64,000 nt of DNA. Origin: CAYFXE01 sp964347035 (GTDB lineage Bacteria; Acidobacteriota; Aminicenantia; Aminicenantales; Aminicenantaceae). Where the stretch lies: positions 106,215 to 170,214 of the forward strand of contig CAYFXE010000001.1 in NCBI GenBank assembly GCA_964347035.1. Reading direction: 5' to 3'. A program made the translations under genes and the position numbers. Of the stretch, positions 43,917-52,762 are shown piece by piece. The notes beneath the pieces were generated by a model that was given only the letters and a program-made list of their open reading frames with translations, searched no databases and was not told the origin of the DNA. Every line of letters starts with the position of its first letter. Positions within the stretch are counted from its first letter, which is position 1.

Positions 43917-44333
43917 ATGGGCCTACAGAAAATTCTGAAGCGGATCAACGACGACGCTGTCGAGGAAGCTCGGAGGATCGACCTCGAAAGTAGAAAGAAA
44001 GCAGATGAGATAAAGGAAAACGCCCGCCAGGAGGCCGCACAGATCTCCGAAGCCCTTAAGAAAGAAACAGAGCGAGAGGCACAACTCGAGGCGAGTCGAC
44101 TCATCACTCAAGCTCGACTCGAAGGGAAGCTCAAGCTGCTAAGCCGCAAGAAAGAGCTCATCGAGGAGGTGCTGGACCGGGCTTTCCGGAGTGAAGATCT
44201 ACATAAAAGGGAATTGACAAAGGAAGTTATCCTTAAAGAAGGACGGCGACAGGAATCCTTCGATCAGGAAAAATTAAAGGAAGAACTACGACCCGAACTC
44301 GAAAGCTATATCGTCGAGGTTTTGAAAATATGA
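43917..44333 (+). CDS. atpE: V-type ATPase subunit E (short form)
   Basis: A 138-residue peripheral-stalk subunit. The first ~90 residues are a charged helix (DAVEEARRIDLESRKKADEI...KLLSRKKELIEEVLDRAF). The C-terminus ELRPELESYIVEVL resembles the end of normal E subunits. Typical E subunits are about 185-210 residues; here most of the C-terminal globular domain is missing between EVILKEGRRQ and the last helix. There is no evidence of a frameshift; it overlaps the subunit C start (ATGA). It should still pair with the G/H-type stalk. Confidence 0.88.
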   Translation: MGLQKILKRINDDAVEEARRIDLESRKKADEIKENARQEAAQISEALKKETEREAQLEASRLITQARLEGKLKLLSRKKELIEEVLDRAFRSEDLHKRELTKEVILKEGRRQESFDQEKLKEELRPELESYIVEVLKI

Positions 44334-45115
44334 AGAAGCCGTCGCGACTTTCATACGCCTACGCGGTAGGACGCATCCGGGCTTTAGAGCGAAATTTGAT
44401 TGCCGGTGCAATTTTCCGAGAAGCGGCTGAAGAAAAGGATTATGCCTCAGCGATGAAGATTCTGTTTGATGCTGGTTCTTTTGATGATGATATGCTTAAG
44501 GTTAAGGATTCGGATGGGCTGGATGAGTTTATTGCAGAGGAGGAGAGAAGAATCTATGGCTTGATGAGAGAACTCCTCCCAGAAGAAGAAATTCGGAGCA
44601 TCATTACCCAGGAATCTCAGCCGGACAGAGTATTAGGTCTGGCTGAGGAGACAGAGTATGATTTTATCAGAGATTATCTGAGACATAGAATCGATTTAGG
44701 TAATCTAAAAATTTTATTGAGGGCAAAATATTCTGGACTCTCTCTGGAGAAGTTTGAACACCTGATCATGAGTGGCGGCTTCTTGGATGAGAGCATCTTT
44801 CTCCAAAGCTTTGAGTTAAGCTTTCATGAAATCGGAGAGATGATTCAAACCTCTTCCTATCTGGGCCTCTGGAATAGTGCCACCGATGCTCTGGACAATT
44901 ATGAGACGTTCGTTCCTTTGGAGCGAGGCATCGATGATTTTCTGATAGTCTATCTGCGAAGAGCCAAGTATATCGTGTTTGGACCGGAGCCCATATTTGC
45001 CTATGTGCTGGCTAAGAGAAGAGAATTGAATTTGGTCAGACTAGTGGCCGTGGGGAAATTCCAGTCTATACCCGTGGAGTCTTTAAAACAAAGAATAGGG
45101 GAAACCTATGTTTGA
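44330..45115 (+). CDS. atpC: V-type ATPase subunit C (d/AC39 type)
   Basis: A 261-residue central-stalk cap connecting the D/F axle to the proteolipid ring. The N-terminus (SYAYAVGRIRALERNLI) and C-terminus (VESLKQRIGETYV) have the family patterns, with LGNLKILLRAKYSG-like and GIDDFLIVYLRRAKYIVFGPE in between. It is clearly shorter than the usual 330-350 residues, so internal helices have been trimmed. It overlaps subunit F by eight bases. Confidence 0.9.
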   Translation: MKKPSRLSYAYAVGRIRALERNLIAGAIFREAAEEKDYASAMKILFDAGSFDDDMLKVKDSDGLDEFIAEEERRIYGLMRELLPEEEIRSIITQESQPDRVLGLAEETEYDFIRDYLRHRIDLGNLKILLRAKYSGLSLEKFEHLIMSGGFLDESIFLQSFELSFHEIGEMIQTSSYLGLWNSATDALDNYETFVPLERGIDDFLIVYLRRAKYIVFGPEPIFAYVLAKRRELNLVRLVAVGKFQSIPVESLKQRIGETYV

Positions 45116-45449
45116 TAAGATGGCTATTATCGGCGAGTCAGACCTTGTCTTTGCCTTCAGATCGCTGGGTATAAAAGTCTTTTCTCCCAGAAACATGGAC
45201 GAAGCCAGAAGAATTCTAGAGAGGATCGATGGGGAAAATTTTGCGTTATGTTTTTTACACGAGAGCTTCTACGAGGGTTTGGAGGTGGAGAGAGAGGCCT
45301 TGAGTCATAAATTCTGTCCGGTGGTTGTGGGGTATACCGATTACCGCAAGATCACAGATTATTTAGAGAAAATGATGAGAGACGTGGCCATAAAAGCTAC
45401 TGGTTCGGATTCTTTGGTCAAAAGAAGAGGGGAAGATGAAACAAGGTAA
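45108..45449 (+). CDS. atpF: V-type ATPase subunit F
   Basis: A 113-residue central-axle subunit (E. hirae NtpG equivalent) that binds subunit D. The family beginning is KMAIIGESDLVFAFRSLGIK, with an IDGENFALCFLHESFYEGLE middle segment. It overlaps both neighbours (C and A), consistent with one polycistronic message. Confidence 0.92.
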   Translation: MFDKMAIIGESDLVFAFRSLGIKVFSPRNMDEARRILERIDGENFALCFLHESFYEGLEVEREALSHKFCPVVVGYTDYRKITDYLEKMMRDVAIKATGSDSLVKRRGEDETR

Positions 45450-47208
45450 AATCATAAGAGTCGCCGGCCCATTGGTTGTGGCCTCAGGATGCCTAGGGGC
45501 CAAGATGTATGATATGGTTAAGATCGGGGAACTGGGACTCATCGGTGAGATCATCGAACTCAAGGAGGACCTCGCGTTCATCCAGGTTTATGAAGACACA
45601 ACCGGAATCGGCCCGGAAGAGCCCGTTTTCCTAACTGGAAAACCCCTGAGTGTGGAGTTAGGCCCAGGTCTTATAAGTTCTATTTATGATGGCATCCAAA
45701 GACCGCTGGACATCATCCGGAGCCGGGAAGGAGATTATGTGACCAGAGGGATCGAACTTCCTCCGTTGGATCGGGAGAAGAAATGGCCTTTTCAGCCTCT
45801 CGTCAAGAAAGGGGATGAGGTCAAGCCAGGGGATTTTCTGGGAGAGGTGGAAGAGACATACTTGGTCAAGCATAGAATCATGGTTCCGTATGGTGCTGCA
45901 GGCAAAGTGGAAGACATAAAAAAAGGAAAGTTTCAGGTCGAAGAGGTTGTGGCCAGGATTCTATCCAATAAGGGCACAAAAGAGATCAAGATGTACCAGA
46001 CATGGTCTATCCGAAGAAACAGAGAAGTCGAAGAACGCCTGATGCCTGATGAGCCTCTGAGCACAGGGCAGAGAGTCCTCGACACGCTTTTTCCCCTGGC
46101 CAAGGGAGGGACGGCCTGTGTCCCTGGTCCGTTTGGGAGTGGAAAAACCGTCGTCCAGCATCAGCTGGCCAAGTGGTCAGACGCTCAGATCATCATTTTT
46201 GTGGCCTGCGGAGAAAGGGGCAACGAGGTGGCTGACCTGCTTTTGAGCTTTCCGGAATTGATAGATCCTCATTCTGGGCGCCCTCTCCTGGAGAGGACAA
46301 CCATCATCGCCAACACCTCCAACATGCCCGTGGCCGCCCGAGAAGCTTCGATCTACACCGGGATGACGATCGCTGAGTATTTTAGAGATATGGGATACTC
46401 AGTTGCCCTGATGGCGGATTCATCGAGCCGATGGGCCGAGGCGCTTCGGGAGATATCCGGGCGGATGGAAGAGATGCCAGGAGAAGAGGGTTATCCCGCT
46501 TATCTAGCCAGCCGCATCGCAGAATTCTACGAGCGGGCAGGAAAAGTTGTCTGCTTGGGTTCAGAAAAAAGGCTGGGTGCTTTGAGCGTTATCGGGGCTG
46601 TCTCACCTCCTGGCGGGGACCTGTCCGATCCAGTCGTCCAGTCCACCCTGAAGGTCGTCAAGGTTTTCTGGGCCTTGGACGACAGGCTGGCCAACATGCG
46701 ACACTTTCCAGCTATTAATTGGCTCCTGAGTTATTCCCTGTATGTAGAGAATATTCAGGATTATCTGAATAACAAGATTGCGGAGGAATTCATCGAATTG
46801 AGAAGCCGAGCCATGCAGCTTCTCGAAGAGGAATCAGAACTTCGGGAGATTGCGCGTTTGGTCGGGGTGGAATCCCTCTCACCGAGGGAGAGGCTTGTGC
46901 TCGAGTCAGCTCGCTCCATCCGGGAAGATTTTCTCCACCAGAACGCCTTTCATCCTCAGGACACCTACACCTCCTTGAGGAAGCAGTATTTGATGCTGCG
47001 CACCATCCTCCATTTTCATAACCTCGGTCTCAAGACCTTGGAAGAGGGAAGAAGCTTGGAAGAGGTTACCTCCTTAGAAGTCAGAGAAAAGATTGCCAAG
47101 ATGAAATTCCTTCCCGAAGAAGATGCGACCATCCTCGAGGTTTACATCGAGGTCGACAACGCCTTCAAGACTCTGTTACAGGAAGAGGAGTTTGGCGAAA
47201 ATGTATAA
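45436..47208 (+). CDS. atpA: V-type ATPase catalytic subunit A
   Basis: A 590-residue catalytic subunit. Walker A is GPFGSGKTVVQHQL; the catalytic-glutamate region is VACGERGNEVADLL. The A-type insertion domain is present (GIELPPLDREKKWPFQPLVK), and LMADSSSRWAEALREISGR and GYPAYLASRIAEFYERAGKV are conserved. Ion pumping or ATP synthesis would be driven from here. The ATG lies inside the subunit F gene with a GAGGGGAAG site before it. Confidence 0.98.
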   Translation: MKQGKIIRVAGPLVVASGCLGAKMYDMVKIGELGLIGEIIELKEDLAFIQVYEDTTGIGPEEPVFLTGKPLSVELGPGLISSIYDGIQRPLDIIRSREGDYVTRGIELPPLDREKKWPFQPLVKKGDEVKPGDFLGEVEETYLVKHRIMVPYGAAGKVEDIKKGKFQVEEVVARILSNKGTKEIKMYQTWSIRRNREVEERLMPDEPLSTGQRVLDTLFPLAKGGTACVPGPFGSGKTVVQHQLAKWSDAQIIIFVACGERGNEVADLLLSFPELIDPHSGRPLLERTTIIANTSNMPVAAREASIYTGMTIAEYFRDMGYSVALMADSSSRWAEALREISGRMEEMPGEEGYPAYLASRIAEFYERAGKVVCLGSEKRLGALSVIGAVSPPGGDLSDPVVQSTLKVVKVFWALDDRLANMRHFPAINWLLSYSLYVENIQDYLNNKIAEEFIELRSRAMQLLEEESELREIARLVGVESLSPRERLVLESARSIREDFLHQNAFHPQDTYTSLRKQYLMLRTILHFHNLGLKTLEEGRSLEEVTSLEVREKIAKMKFLPEEDATILEVYIEVDNAFKTLLQEEEFGENV

Positions 47209-48577
47209 AGAATATTTGACTGTCTCCAACATCGTCGGCCCTCTGGTCATCGTGGAAAAAATCATCGACGTAAAATACGGCGAGTTGGTCGAGATTGAGA
47301 GTGCTGATGGCGTTTTCCGCCGGGGCACAGTACTCGATGTCTCAACGGAGAAAGCGGTCGTTCAAGTCTTCGAAGGAACGGTGGGCTTGGATGTCGACAA
47401 ATCCCGGGTCAGGTTTTTAGGCCGCTCTCAACAACTCGGTGTTTCTGAGGAGATCATCGGCCGCATCTTCGACGGTTCAGGAAGGCCCAAGGATAGAGGT
47501 CCGCAGATCATCGCTGAGAAAATGCTGGATATCGTAGGCAACCCCATAAATCCAGATGCCCGTGACTACCCTTCAGAGTTCATCCAAACGGGAATATCTT
47601 CGATCGACGGTATGAACCCTCTGGTCAGAGGACAAAAACTTCCTCTGTTTTCCGGAAGCGGGCTGCCACATGCCCGGATTGCCGCCCAGATTGCCCGTCA
47701 AGCAACAGTCTTGGGCAAGAAAGAGAGATTTGCGGTTGTCTTCGGAGCCATGGGGATCACGTTCGAGGAAGCTAACTTCTTCATCCAGGACTTCCGGAAC
47801 ACCGGAGCCCTGGAAAGGGCGGTATTATTTCTCAATTTGGCCAATGAACCTCCCATCGAGCGCATCGCCACACCGCGGTTGGCCTTGACTTGTGCAGAAT
47901 ACTTGGCTTACGAACGGGATATGCATGTTTTGGTCATCCTGATGGATATGACCTTCTATGCAGAGGCGCTTCGGGAAATATCCGCGGCTCGCAAAGAGGT
48001 TCCGGGGCGGCGCGGATATCCCGGTTATCTCTACACAGATTTAGCAACGATGTACGAGAGAGCTGGAAGAATCAAAGGCAAAAAAGGATCGATCACCTTG
48101 ATTCCCATCCTGACTATGCCCGAAGACGACAAGACCCATCCTATCGCTGACCTCACTGGCTATATCACAGAGGGGCAGATCATGCTCAGTCGAGAGATCC
48201 ACCGCAAAGGGATTTATCCTCCCATAGATGTCCTCCCCAGCCTGTCCCGTCTCAAGGATAAGGGCATCGGTGAGGGCAAGACCCGGGAGGACCATGCCGA
48301 TGTTCTCAACCAGCTTTTTGCCTGTTATGCCCGGGGTAAGGAAGCGAGAGAGCTGGCCTTAATCCTCGGAGAAGCAGCCCTGACCGATTTGGATAAACTG
48401 TATTTGAACTTTGCAGAGCTTTTCGAGGATGAGTTCGTCAGACAAGGGGAATTTTTAGCGCGTTCCATCATCGAAACCTTGGATATGGGATGGAAACTTC
48501 TCTTCACCATCCCTCGAGGCGAACTGAAGAGGATTCGCCCCGAATACTTGGAAAAATATTATCCCGAAAAGAAATGA
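47201..48577 (+). CDS. atpB: V-type ATPase regulatory subunit B
   Basis: A 458-residue non-catalytic nucleotide-binding-fold subunit. The degenerate P-loop FSGSGLPHARIAAQI and TFYAEALREISAARKEVPGR distinguish it from subunit A; PGYLYTDLATMYERAGRIKG and ILTMPEDDKTHPIADLTGYI are typical. I start at ATG 47201 (MYKEYLTVSNIVGPL), which overlaps the end of subunit A by eight bases and has GAGGAG upstream; the frame extends further 5' but without family sequence. Confidence 0.97.
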   Translation: MYKEYLTVSNIVGPLVIVEKIIDVKYGELVEIESADGVFRRGTVLDVSTEKAVVQVFEGTVGLDVDKSRVRFLGRSQQLGVSEEIIGRIFDGSGRPKDRGPQIIAEKMLDIVGNPINPDARDYPSEFIQTGISSIDGMNPLVRGQKLPLFSGSGLPHARIAAQIARQATVLGKKERFAVVFGAMGITFEEANFFIQDFRNTGALERAVLFLNLANEPPIERIATPRLALTCAEYLAYERDMHVLVILMDMTFYAEALREISAARKEVPGRRGYPGYLYTDLATMYERAGRIKGKKGSITLIPILTMPEDDKTHPIADLTGYITEGQIMLSREIHRKGIYPPIDVLPSLSRLKDKGIGEGKTREDHADVLNQLFACYARGKEARELALILGEAALTDLDKLYLNFAELFEDEFVRQGEFLARSIIETLDMGWKLLFTIPRGELKRIRPEYLEKYYPEKK

Positions 48578-49185
48578 GACTCGCTGTCAATCCCAACAGA
48601 ATGGAGCTTCTGCGGCTTCGCCGCCGGCTTGTCCTGGCAGAGAGAGGCCATAAACTCCTCAAGGAAAAGCTCGAGGAGATCATGCGGCGCTTCCTGGAAC
48701 TCATGCGTGAGCTAAACAGCCTCCAGTTTAGGATAAAGTTGAACTTAGAGAAGGTGTTCCTCTCGTTTGCCCTCGTCCGCGCCGGTAGGGCCAAGAAGGA
48801 ATTGATGGACCTCATTCCTGAAGGGAGTTTGATTCTGGAAACTCACAAGGAAAAGGTCTTTAACCTCACGATCCCTCGATTTGAAATCAAGGACATTAAC
48901 ATCTCTGATTATGATTTTCTGAATACGGAGAGCGAACTCGATATCGGTCTGAAGAAGGCACGCGAGGTCCTCGAAGATTTATTGGAATTAGGTCGGCTCT
49001 GGAAAGCGGTCGAGCTCCTCTCAAAGGAAATCGAGACCACCCGCCGCCGCGTCAATGCCTTGGAATACATCCTGATCCCCAGCATCAAGGAAACTATAAG
49101 TTACATCTCCGGCAGGTTGGAAGAGATGGAACGCTCCTTCCAAGTTCAGTTGATGCGGGTCAAAGAGATCGTCCGCGGTCATTAA
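48574..49185 (+). CDS. atpD: V-type ATPase subunit D (central axle)
   Basis: A 203-residue coiled-coil rotor subunit. It begins LAVNPNRMELLRLRRRLVLA and ends with GRLEEMERSFQVQLMRVKEI, two long helices that form the axle inside A3B3. The ATG overlaps the subunit B stop. It is the last gene of the operon; the convergent SIS gene follows after a ~200-base region holding a large palindrome. Confidence 0.95.
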   Translation: MRLAVNPNRMELLRLRRRLVLAERGHKLLKEKLEEIMRRFLELMRELNSLQFRIKLNLEKVFLSFALVRAGRAKKELMDLIPEGSLILETHKEKVFNLTIPRFEIKDINISDYDFLNTESELDIGLKKAREVLEDLLELGRLWKAVELLSKEIETTRRRVNALEYILIPSIKETISYISGRLEEMERSFQVQLMRVKEIVRGH

Positions 49186-49198
49186 AGAAGTCGAATAA

Positions 49199-49278
49199 AG
49201 GGGACAGTCAGCTTATTAAAGAAATAAAAAATTGTCATTCCCGCGGAAACGGGAATCCAGGACCGAGCTCGGTCCTGG
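49199..49278. repeat. GTCATTCCCG hairpin repeat and 22-bp palindrome
   Basis: At 49237-49256 ATTCCCG and CGGGAAT form a stem; GTCATTCCCGCGGAAACGGG resembles a repeat widely scattered in bacterial genomes. It is followed without a break by a perfect 22-bp palindrome, 49257-49278, centred on GAGCTC. Both lie between the convergent V-ATPase operon and the SIS gene, where a two-way transcription stop would be useful, but no T-run follows either. Confidence 0.6.
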
Positions 49279-49387
49279 TCGGTCCATTAAGTCTTATGGC
49301 AGGTGCGATAAAAGAAAGATTGAAGAAAATTCCAGCTAAAGCGATGAAAAAAGGAGAGGATGTGAGGCTCGTGGGGGTCTGCCGTGC

Positions 49388-51568
49388 TTATCGTGGTTGA
49401 GTGACATCGGTAAGGTACTGACCTAGTCCTGTTGTCCTCACAATCGAGAAGGCCTCGGCTGAAGAGACCCCCTGGTTTTTTCGGAGAGCCTCCAGGATGC
49501 GGATGATCGAAAGGGCGACTTCGGCTGTTTGGCCGGCTTCTTGTCTTTTGTCCCTAAGATAGTCGATAGATTCGAACAGGACCGCGTTGGCTTCCCCGTA
49601 TGAGACCGGTTTCTGGATGCCGTAGAGCTTGACCCAATCGGGACGACTCAGGACGTCGTTCACATGAGACTGGATAAGGTAGGTCGCCCGCCCGATGAGT
49701 TTGAGGTTACTAGGGCTGACATTGGTCATTGTGTTCCCGATGACTTTTCCCAGGCGAGCCATGACTCCCGTGGAATGAGCGTTGAGGAGCACCTTGAGGG
49801 CAATCTGCTGATCAAGGCTGAACGGATCGTCCCGAGCCTTGATCCGGACGACGACGACCGCAATCTTTTCCATGTTCTTAAACCCCGGGATTTTTTTGAT
49901 GGTTTTCAGGATATTTTTTCGCGATTTTTCTGTGATAAAGATGAGAGCCAGCTTGCTTTTGTTCTTCTGAACAAGATCGATGAATTTCCTGAACGCAGAA
50001 TCCGGTCTCTCTAGTTCTTCCTCCTCTGGCGTGAGCAGGGCGAGCACCCCGATATCGTCGGGACCAGGAGAACGGGTTTTCACGTTTGAAGGAGAGAAAG
50101 AAAAGTCATACAGATACTGTTGATCATCGCCCGCGTTCTTCAGACTCTGCAAGGCTGCCTTCTGGAGATATGAGTCCTGAATGTTCTCCTCGAAAGGCTT
50201 TTTGTAGAATTCAGGACGAAGCCCCCTGAACGGTCTCCCGAGGAAGGCCTGCCACGCCTGTTGAAGGTTCACAGCCGGATTCCAGACTTGAATCCAGGAT
50301 TTTCTGCGCTGTTCTTTAACTGTATCCAGGGGATAGAGACGAAAGGTGGGGCTTCTTTCTGTGCTGTCGATGAAGACGGTGATCAACCCTTTTTGGGCAA
50401 AATACGTGGAGAAATGTCCTGTTTCGTAAGTCTCGGATTCTAGTTTTGTGAATTCGGCGAGATCAGGGACAGCTTCCCTGAGCTGTTTCAGGATAACTGC
50501 AAAATCTTTGAACTTTTTCTGAAAATCGATCGGTCTTTTGAACCCTAATTTTGACATTTCCTTTTTTGTCAGGATTTTCCGCAATGTTCGCTCAAGAGCT
50601 GTTTGGAGAACATGGCCGATGACGAATGTTTCGATGGTCGTGGCTTGCATCCGTGTGGAGCCAGTGATGGACTGGGGACCTGTCGTCAGGTTGATTTTGG
50701 TGATGCCCGGTTCTTCGAGGACCTTCCGGCTCCGATCGAAAGGACGAAGCCTTTCGTCAGGATTGTTGTAGATAAAAAAGAGATTCCTCCGGCTGTTCTC
50801 CGGCCTGTAGCCTGTTTCGTTTTTCCACTGATCGAGGGCGGCCAGAATCGTTCCGATGACAGAAGAGGTTTCGCCGCCTTCGGTGACACAGATGACGACG
50901 TCTTTTTTTCCGATGTTCCTGTCTTCGAGCTGCAGGCGTCCGATGAGCTGTAGGTCCTCAAAACCCTCCAGAGAGCTGATCAACGCTCGGTCGGCTCCTG
51001 TCATTTCCCCGATAAGCCTGTCTTCGATGTTTTCTCCAAGCTGAGGCTTGAGTTTTGACCATATCTTTGGCCGGATTTTAACACTCTTCCAGAAGGGACG
51101 CCAGAAGGTGCTCTCCATCTGCTTGGCCAGACGTCCTGTCGCTCCACATCCGTACACGTAGATTTTGTGTCCCTGGAGGAGAGCGTCCTCGATGGCTTGA
51201 ATCGCCAACTCGAAGAGATCTTCTTCCTGGGCTAAGATGTTCAGCCGGTCCACGATATCTTCATCCACCGAGAGAAGCATACCAATACCGGTTTCGTAGT
51301 CCTTTTGGATCTGTTCACTCAGGTTCCAGGTTTTGGGATGCCGCTGTTCTGTCAGAAGAGTGTGGAGCTGGAATTGTGTCTTATCCTGGATGTAATCTAT
51401 GGATTCAGCGGAGGGAACGATCCCGAGAAGATTAAGCAGGTTCATCTTCTCCTCAGAAGCTGTCTGGGGCTCTTGAGAGAGGGCAGGGACGAGGATGGCA
51501 GCCCCGACTGTAGCTAGGAGAAAACAGAAGAGAAGGCATCTGTTATTTCGTATTCTATGTGAACTCAT
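49388..51568 (-). CDS. Exported GKRP/MurQ-like double-SIS protein
   Basis: A 726-residue protein. Residues 1-32 form a strong signal peptide (CLLFCFLLATVGAAILVPAL). Residues ~70-330 resemble MurQ (N-acetylmuramate-6-phosphate etherase): LLTEQRHPKTWNLSEQI, YVYGCGATGRLAKQ, SLEGFED, ICVTEGGETSSVIGTILAAL and SITGSTRMQATTIE. A second SIS-like part follows (~480-600, with SKLALIFITEK), and MARLGKVIGNTMTNVSPSNL (603-622) again matches MurQ. Two SIS domains after a MurQ-like start is the layout of glucokinase regulatory protein. The DASECPP segment of MurQ is not recognisable, so etherase activity is doubtful. The start follows AAGAGGTT. Confidence 0.8.
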   Translation of the reverse strand: MSSHRIRNNRCLLFCFLLATVGAAILVPALSQEPQTASEEKMNLLNLLGIVPSAESIDYIQDKTQFQLHTLLTEQRHPKTWNLSEQIQKDYETGIGMLLSVDEDIVDRLNILAQEEDLFELAIQAIEDALLQGHKIYVYGCGATGRLAKQMESTFWRPFWKSVKIRPKIWSKLKPQLGENIEDRLIGEMTGADRALISSLEGFEDLQLIGRLQLEDRNIGKKDVVICVTEGGETSSVIGTILAALDQWKNETGYRPENSRRNLFFIYNNPDERLRPFDRSRKVLEEPGITKINLTTGPQSITGSTRMQATTIETFVIGHVLQTALERTLRKILTKKEMSKLGFKRPIDFQKKFKDFAVILKQLREAVPDLAEFTKLESETYETGHFSTYFAQKGLITVFIDSTERSPTFRLYPLDTVKEQRRKSWIQVWNPAVNLQQAWQAFLGRPFRGLRPEFYKKPFEENIQDSYLQKAALQSLKNAGDDQQYLYDFSFSPSNVKTRSPGPDDIGVLALLTPEEEELERPDSAFRKFIDLVQKNKSKLALIFITEKSRKNILKTIKKIPGFKNMEKIAVVVVRIKARDDPFSLDQQIALKVLLNAHSTGVMARLGKVIGNTMTNVSPSNLKLIGRATYLIQSHVNDVLSRPDWVKLYGIQKPVSYGEANAVLFESIDYLRDKRQEAGQTAEVALSIIRILEALRKNQGVSSAEAFSIVRTTGLGQYLTDVTQPR

Positions 51569-51599
51569 TTTTGAACCTCTTTTAACAGAATTCTTGCGT

Positions 51600-52109
51600 C
51601 TATCCATATTGACTCTTGTCGTCAAGGATATCGCCTTCCTTCCAATCCTTTATCCAGTCAGTGACCTTAAAGATTTTCATCCTTCCGTCCTCTGTCGAGC
51701 ATATGACCCGATTGAGACCGGCATTGATGATCATTTTTTTACAGATGAAGCAAGGGAAGGCGTTTATGGACTTCTTGGTTTTGTAGGCACTGCCAAAAAT
51801 ATACATATCTCCTCCGAGGAGGCTGACGCCGGAACGAGCGGCGTTAATGATGGCATTCTGTTCGGCGTGGACGCTTCGGCAGAGCTCGTAGCGCTGACCG
51901 TGAGGGATGTTCAGTTTATCACGAAGGCAGGAGCCGTGTTCGAAGCTATCTTTGGTTTTTCTCGGAGCTCCGACATAGCCAGTGGATATGATCTGGTCAT
52001 CTCGGATGATGATAGCGCCGAGGGAGCGGCGGAAGCAGGTGCTCCGTCGGGCTACTTCTTTGGCGATATTCAGATAATACTCGTCTTTGGATGTTCTTTC
52101 CTGAGTCAT
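51600..52109 (-). CDS. dCMP deaminase family protein
   Basis: A 169-residue zinc deaminase that converts dCMP to dUMP for thymidylate synthesis. The zinc/catalytic motif is RSVHAEQNAIINAA, followed by FPCFICKKMIINAG (PCxxC). GYVGAPRKTKDSFEHGSC carries the usual insert. Its ATG overlaps the stop of the P-loop kinase gene, so the two are translated as a pair. Length and motif order are normal. Confidence 0.95.
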   Translation of the reverse strand: MTQERTSKDEYYLNIAKEVARRSTCFRRSLGAIIIRDDQIISTGYVGAPRKTKDSFEHGSCLRDKLNIPHGQRYELCRSVHAEQNAIINAARSGVSLLGGDMYIFGSAYKTKKSINAFPCFICKKMIINAGLNRVICSTEDGRMKIFKVTDWIKDWKEGDILDDKSQYG

Positions 52110-52645
52110 ACAAATTTCTCCAATTTTTTATACAGGTTTTCCAGAGTGCTGTCGTTTTGAATCTTGAAATCTGCGAGCTGAATACAGTTTTTCAATTGTT
52201 GTCCTGTTTGGCGACTGGTCATCTCCTCGGCTTCTTTGGAGATGAATTCCTGGAGAGAGGAGGCGGACTCTTCCCTCCCTCTCTTCTTAGCTCGCTCGAA
52301 TCTAATCTCGACTGGAGCATCGATCGCCAGCAGGATGAAGTCGCTGTGCCTCCGCAAGTATTCCACTTCGTGGGGATTACGGATACTGTCCACCACGGTG
52401 TTTCCCTTGATGTTTTTCAGGGCCAGCCGGGCTAACACGTCTGCTCCATCTCGTTCGCGCATTTGATTTCCTTTTTGGATCAAATTGTTTCTGGTTATCG
52501 GCTTCTCCTCTTTTTTTAGCTCATCGCGAATCAGATCGGAGAGAGAGACGTATGCGTAGTCCCTTTGCTGAAAAAATACCGCGACCTCCCCTTTTCCGGA
52601 ACCGTTCGTTCCCGTCAGGCCGATCAATTTTTCGTTTTTCTTCAT
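52106..52645 (-). CDS. P-loop nucleoside/nucleotide kinase-like protein
   Basis: A 179-residue P-loop protein. Walker A is GLTGTNGSGKGEV, and DSIRNPHEVEYLRRHSDFIL is the segment shared with dephospho-CoA-kinase/adenylate-kinase-like proteins. The LSDLIRDELKKEEKPITRNN segment is typical of the small kinase-like domain attached to some dCMP deaminases. It overlaps the deaminase gene by four bases. A nucleotide-salvage or sensing role is inferred. Confidence 0.85.
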   Translation of the reverse strand: MKKNEKLIGLTGTNGSGKGEVAVFFQQRDYAYVSLSDLIRDELKKEEKPITRNNLIQKGNQMRERDGADVLARLALKNIKGNTVVDSIRNPHEVEYLRRHSDFILLAIDAPVEIRFERAKKRGREESASSLQEFISKEAEEMTSRQTGQQLKNCIQLADFKIQNDSTLENLYKKLEKFV

Positions 52646-52762
52646 ATTTCAGAGATTCTGAGAAGATCTGATCCTATGGATTGCTTGATTCTCCTGGGTC
52701 CGGTGGATAAAGAGAAAAGTCTAGGCCTAGGGCTAAAAGCCCGAGAATAAGTGATGTTCATT

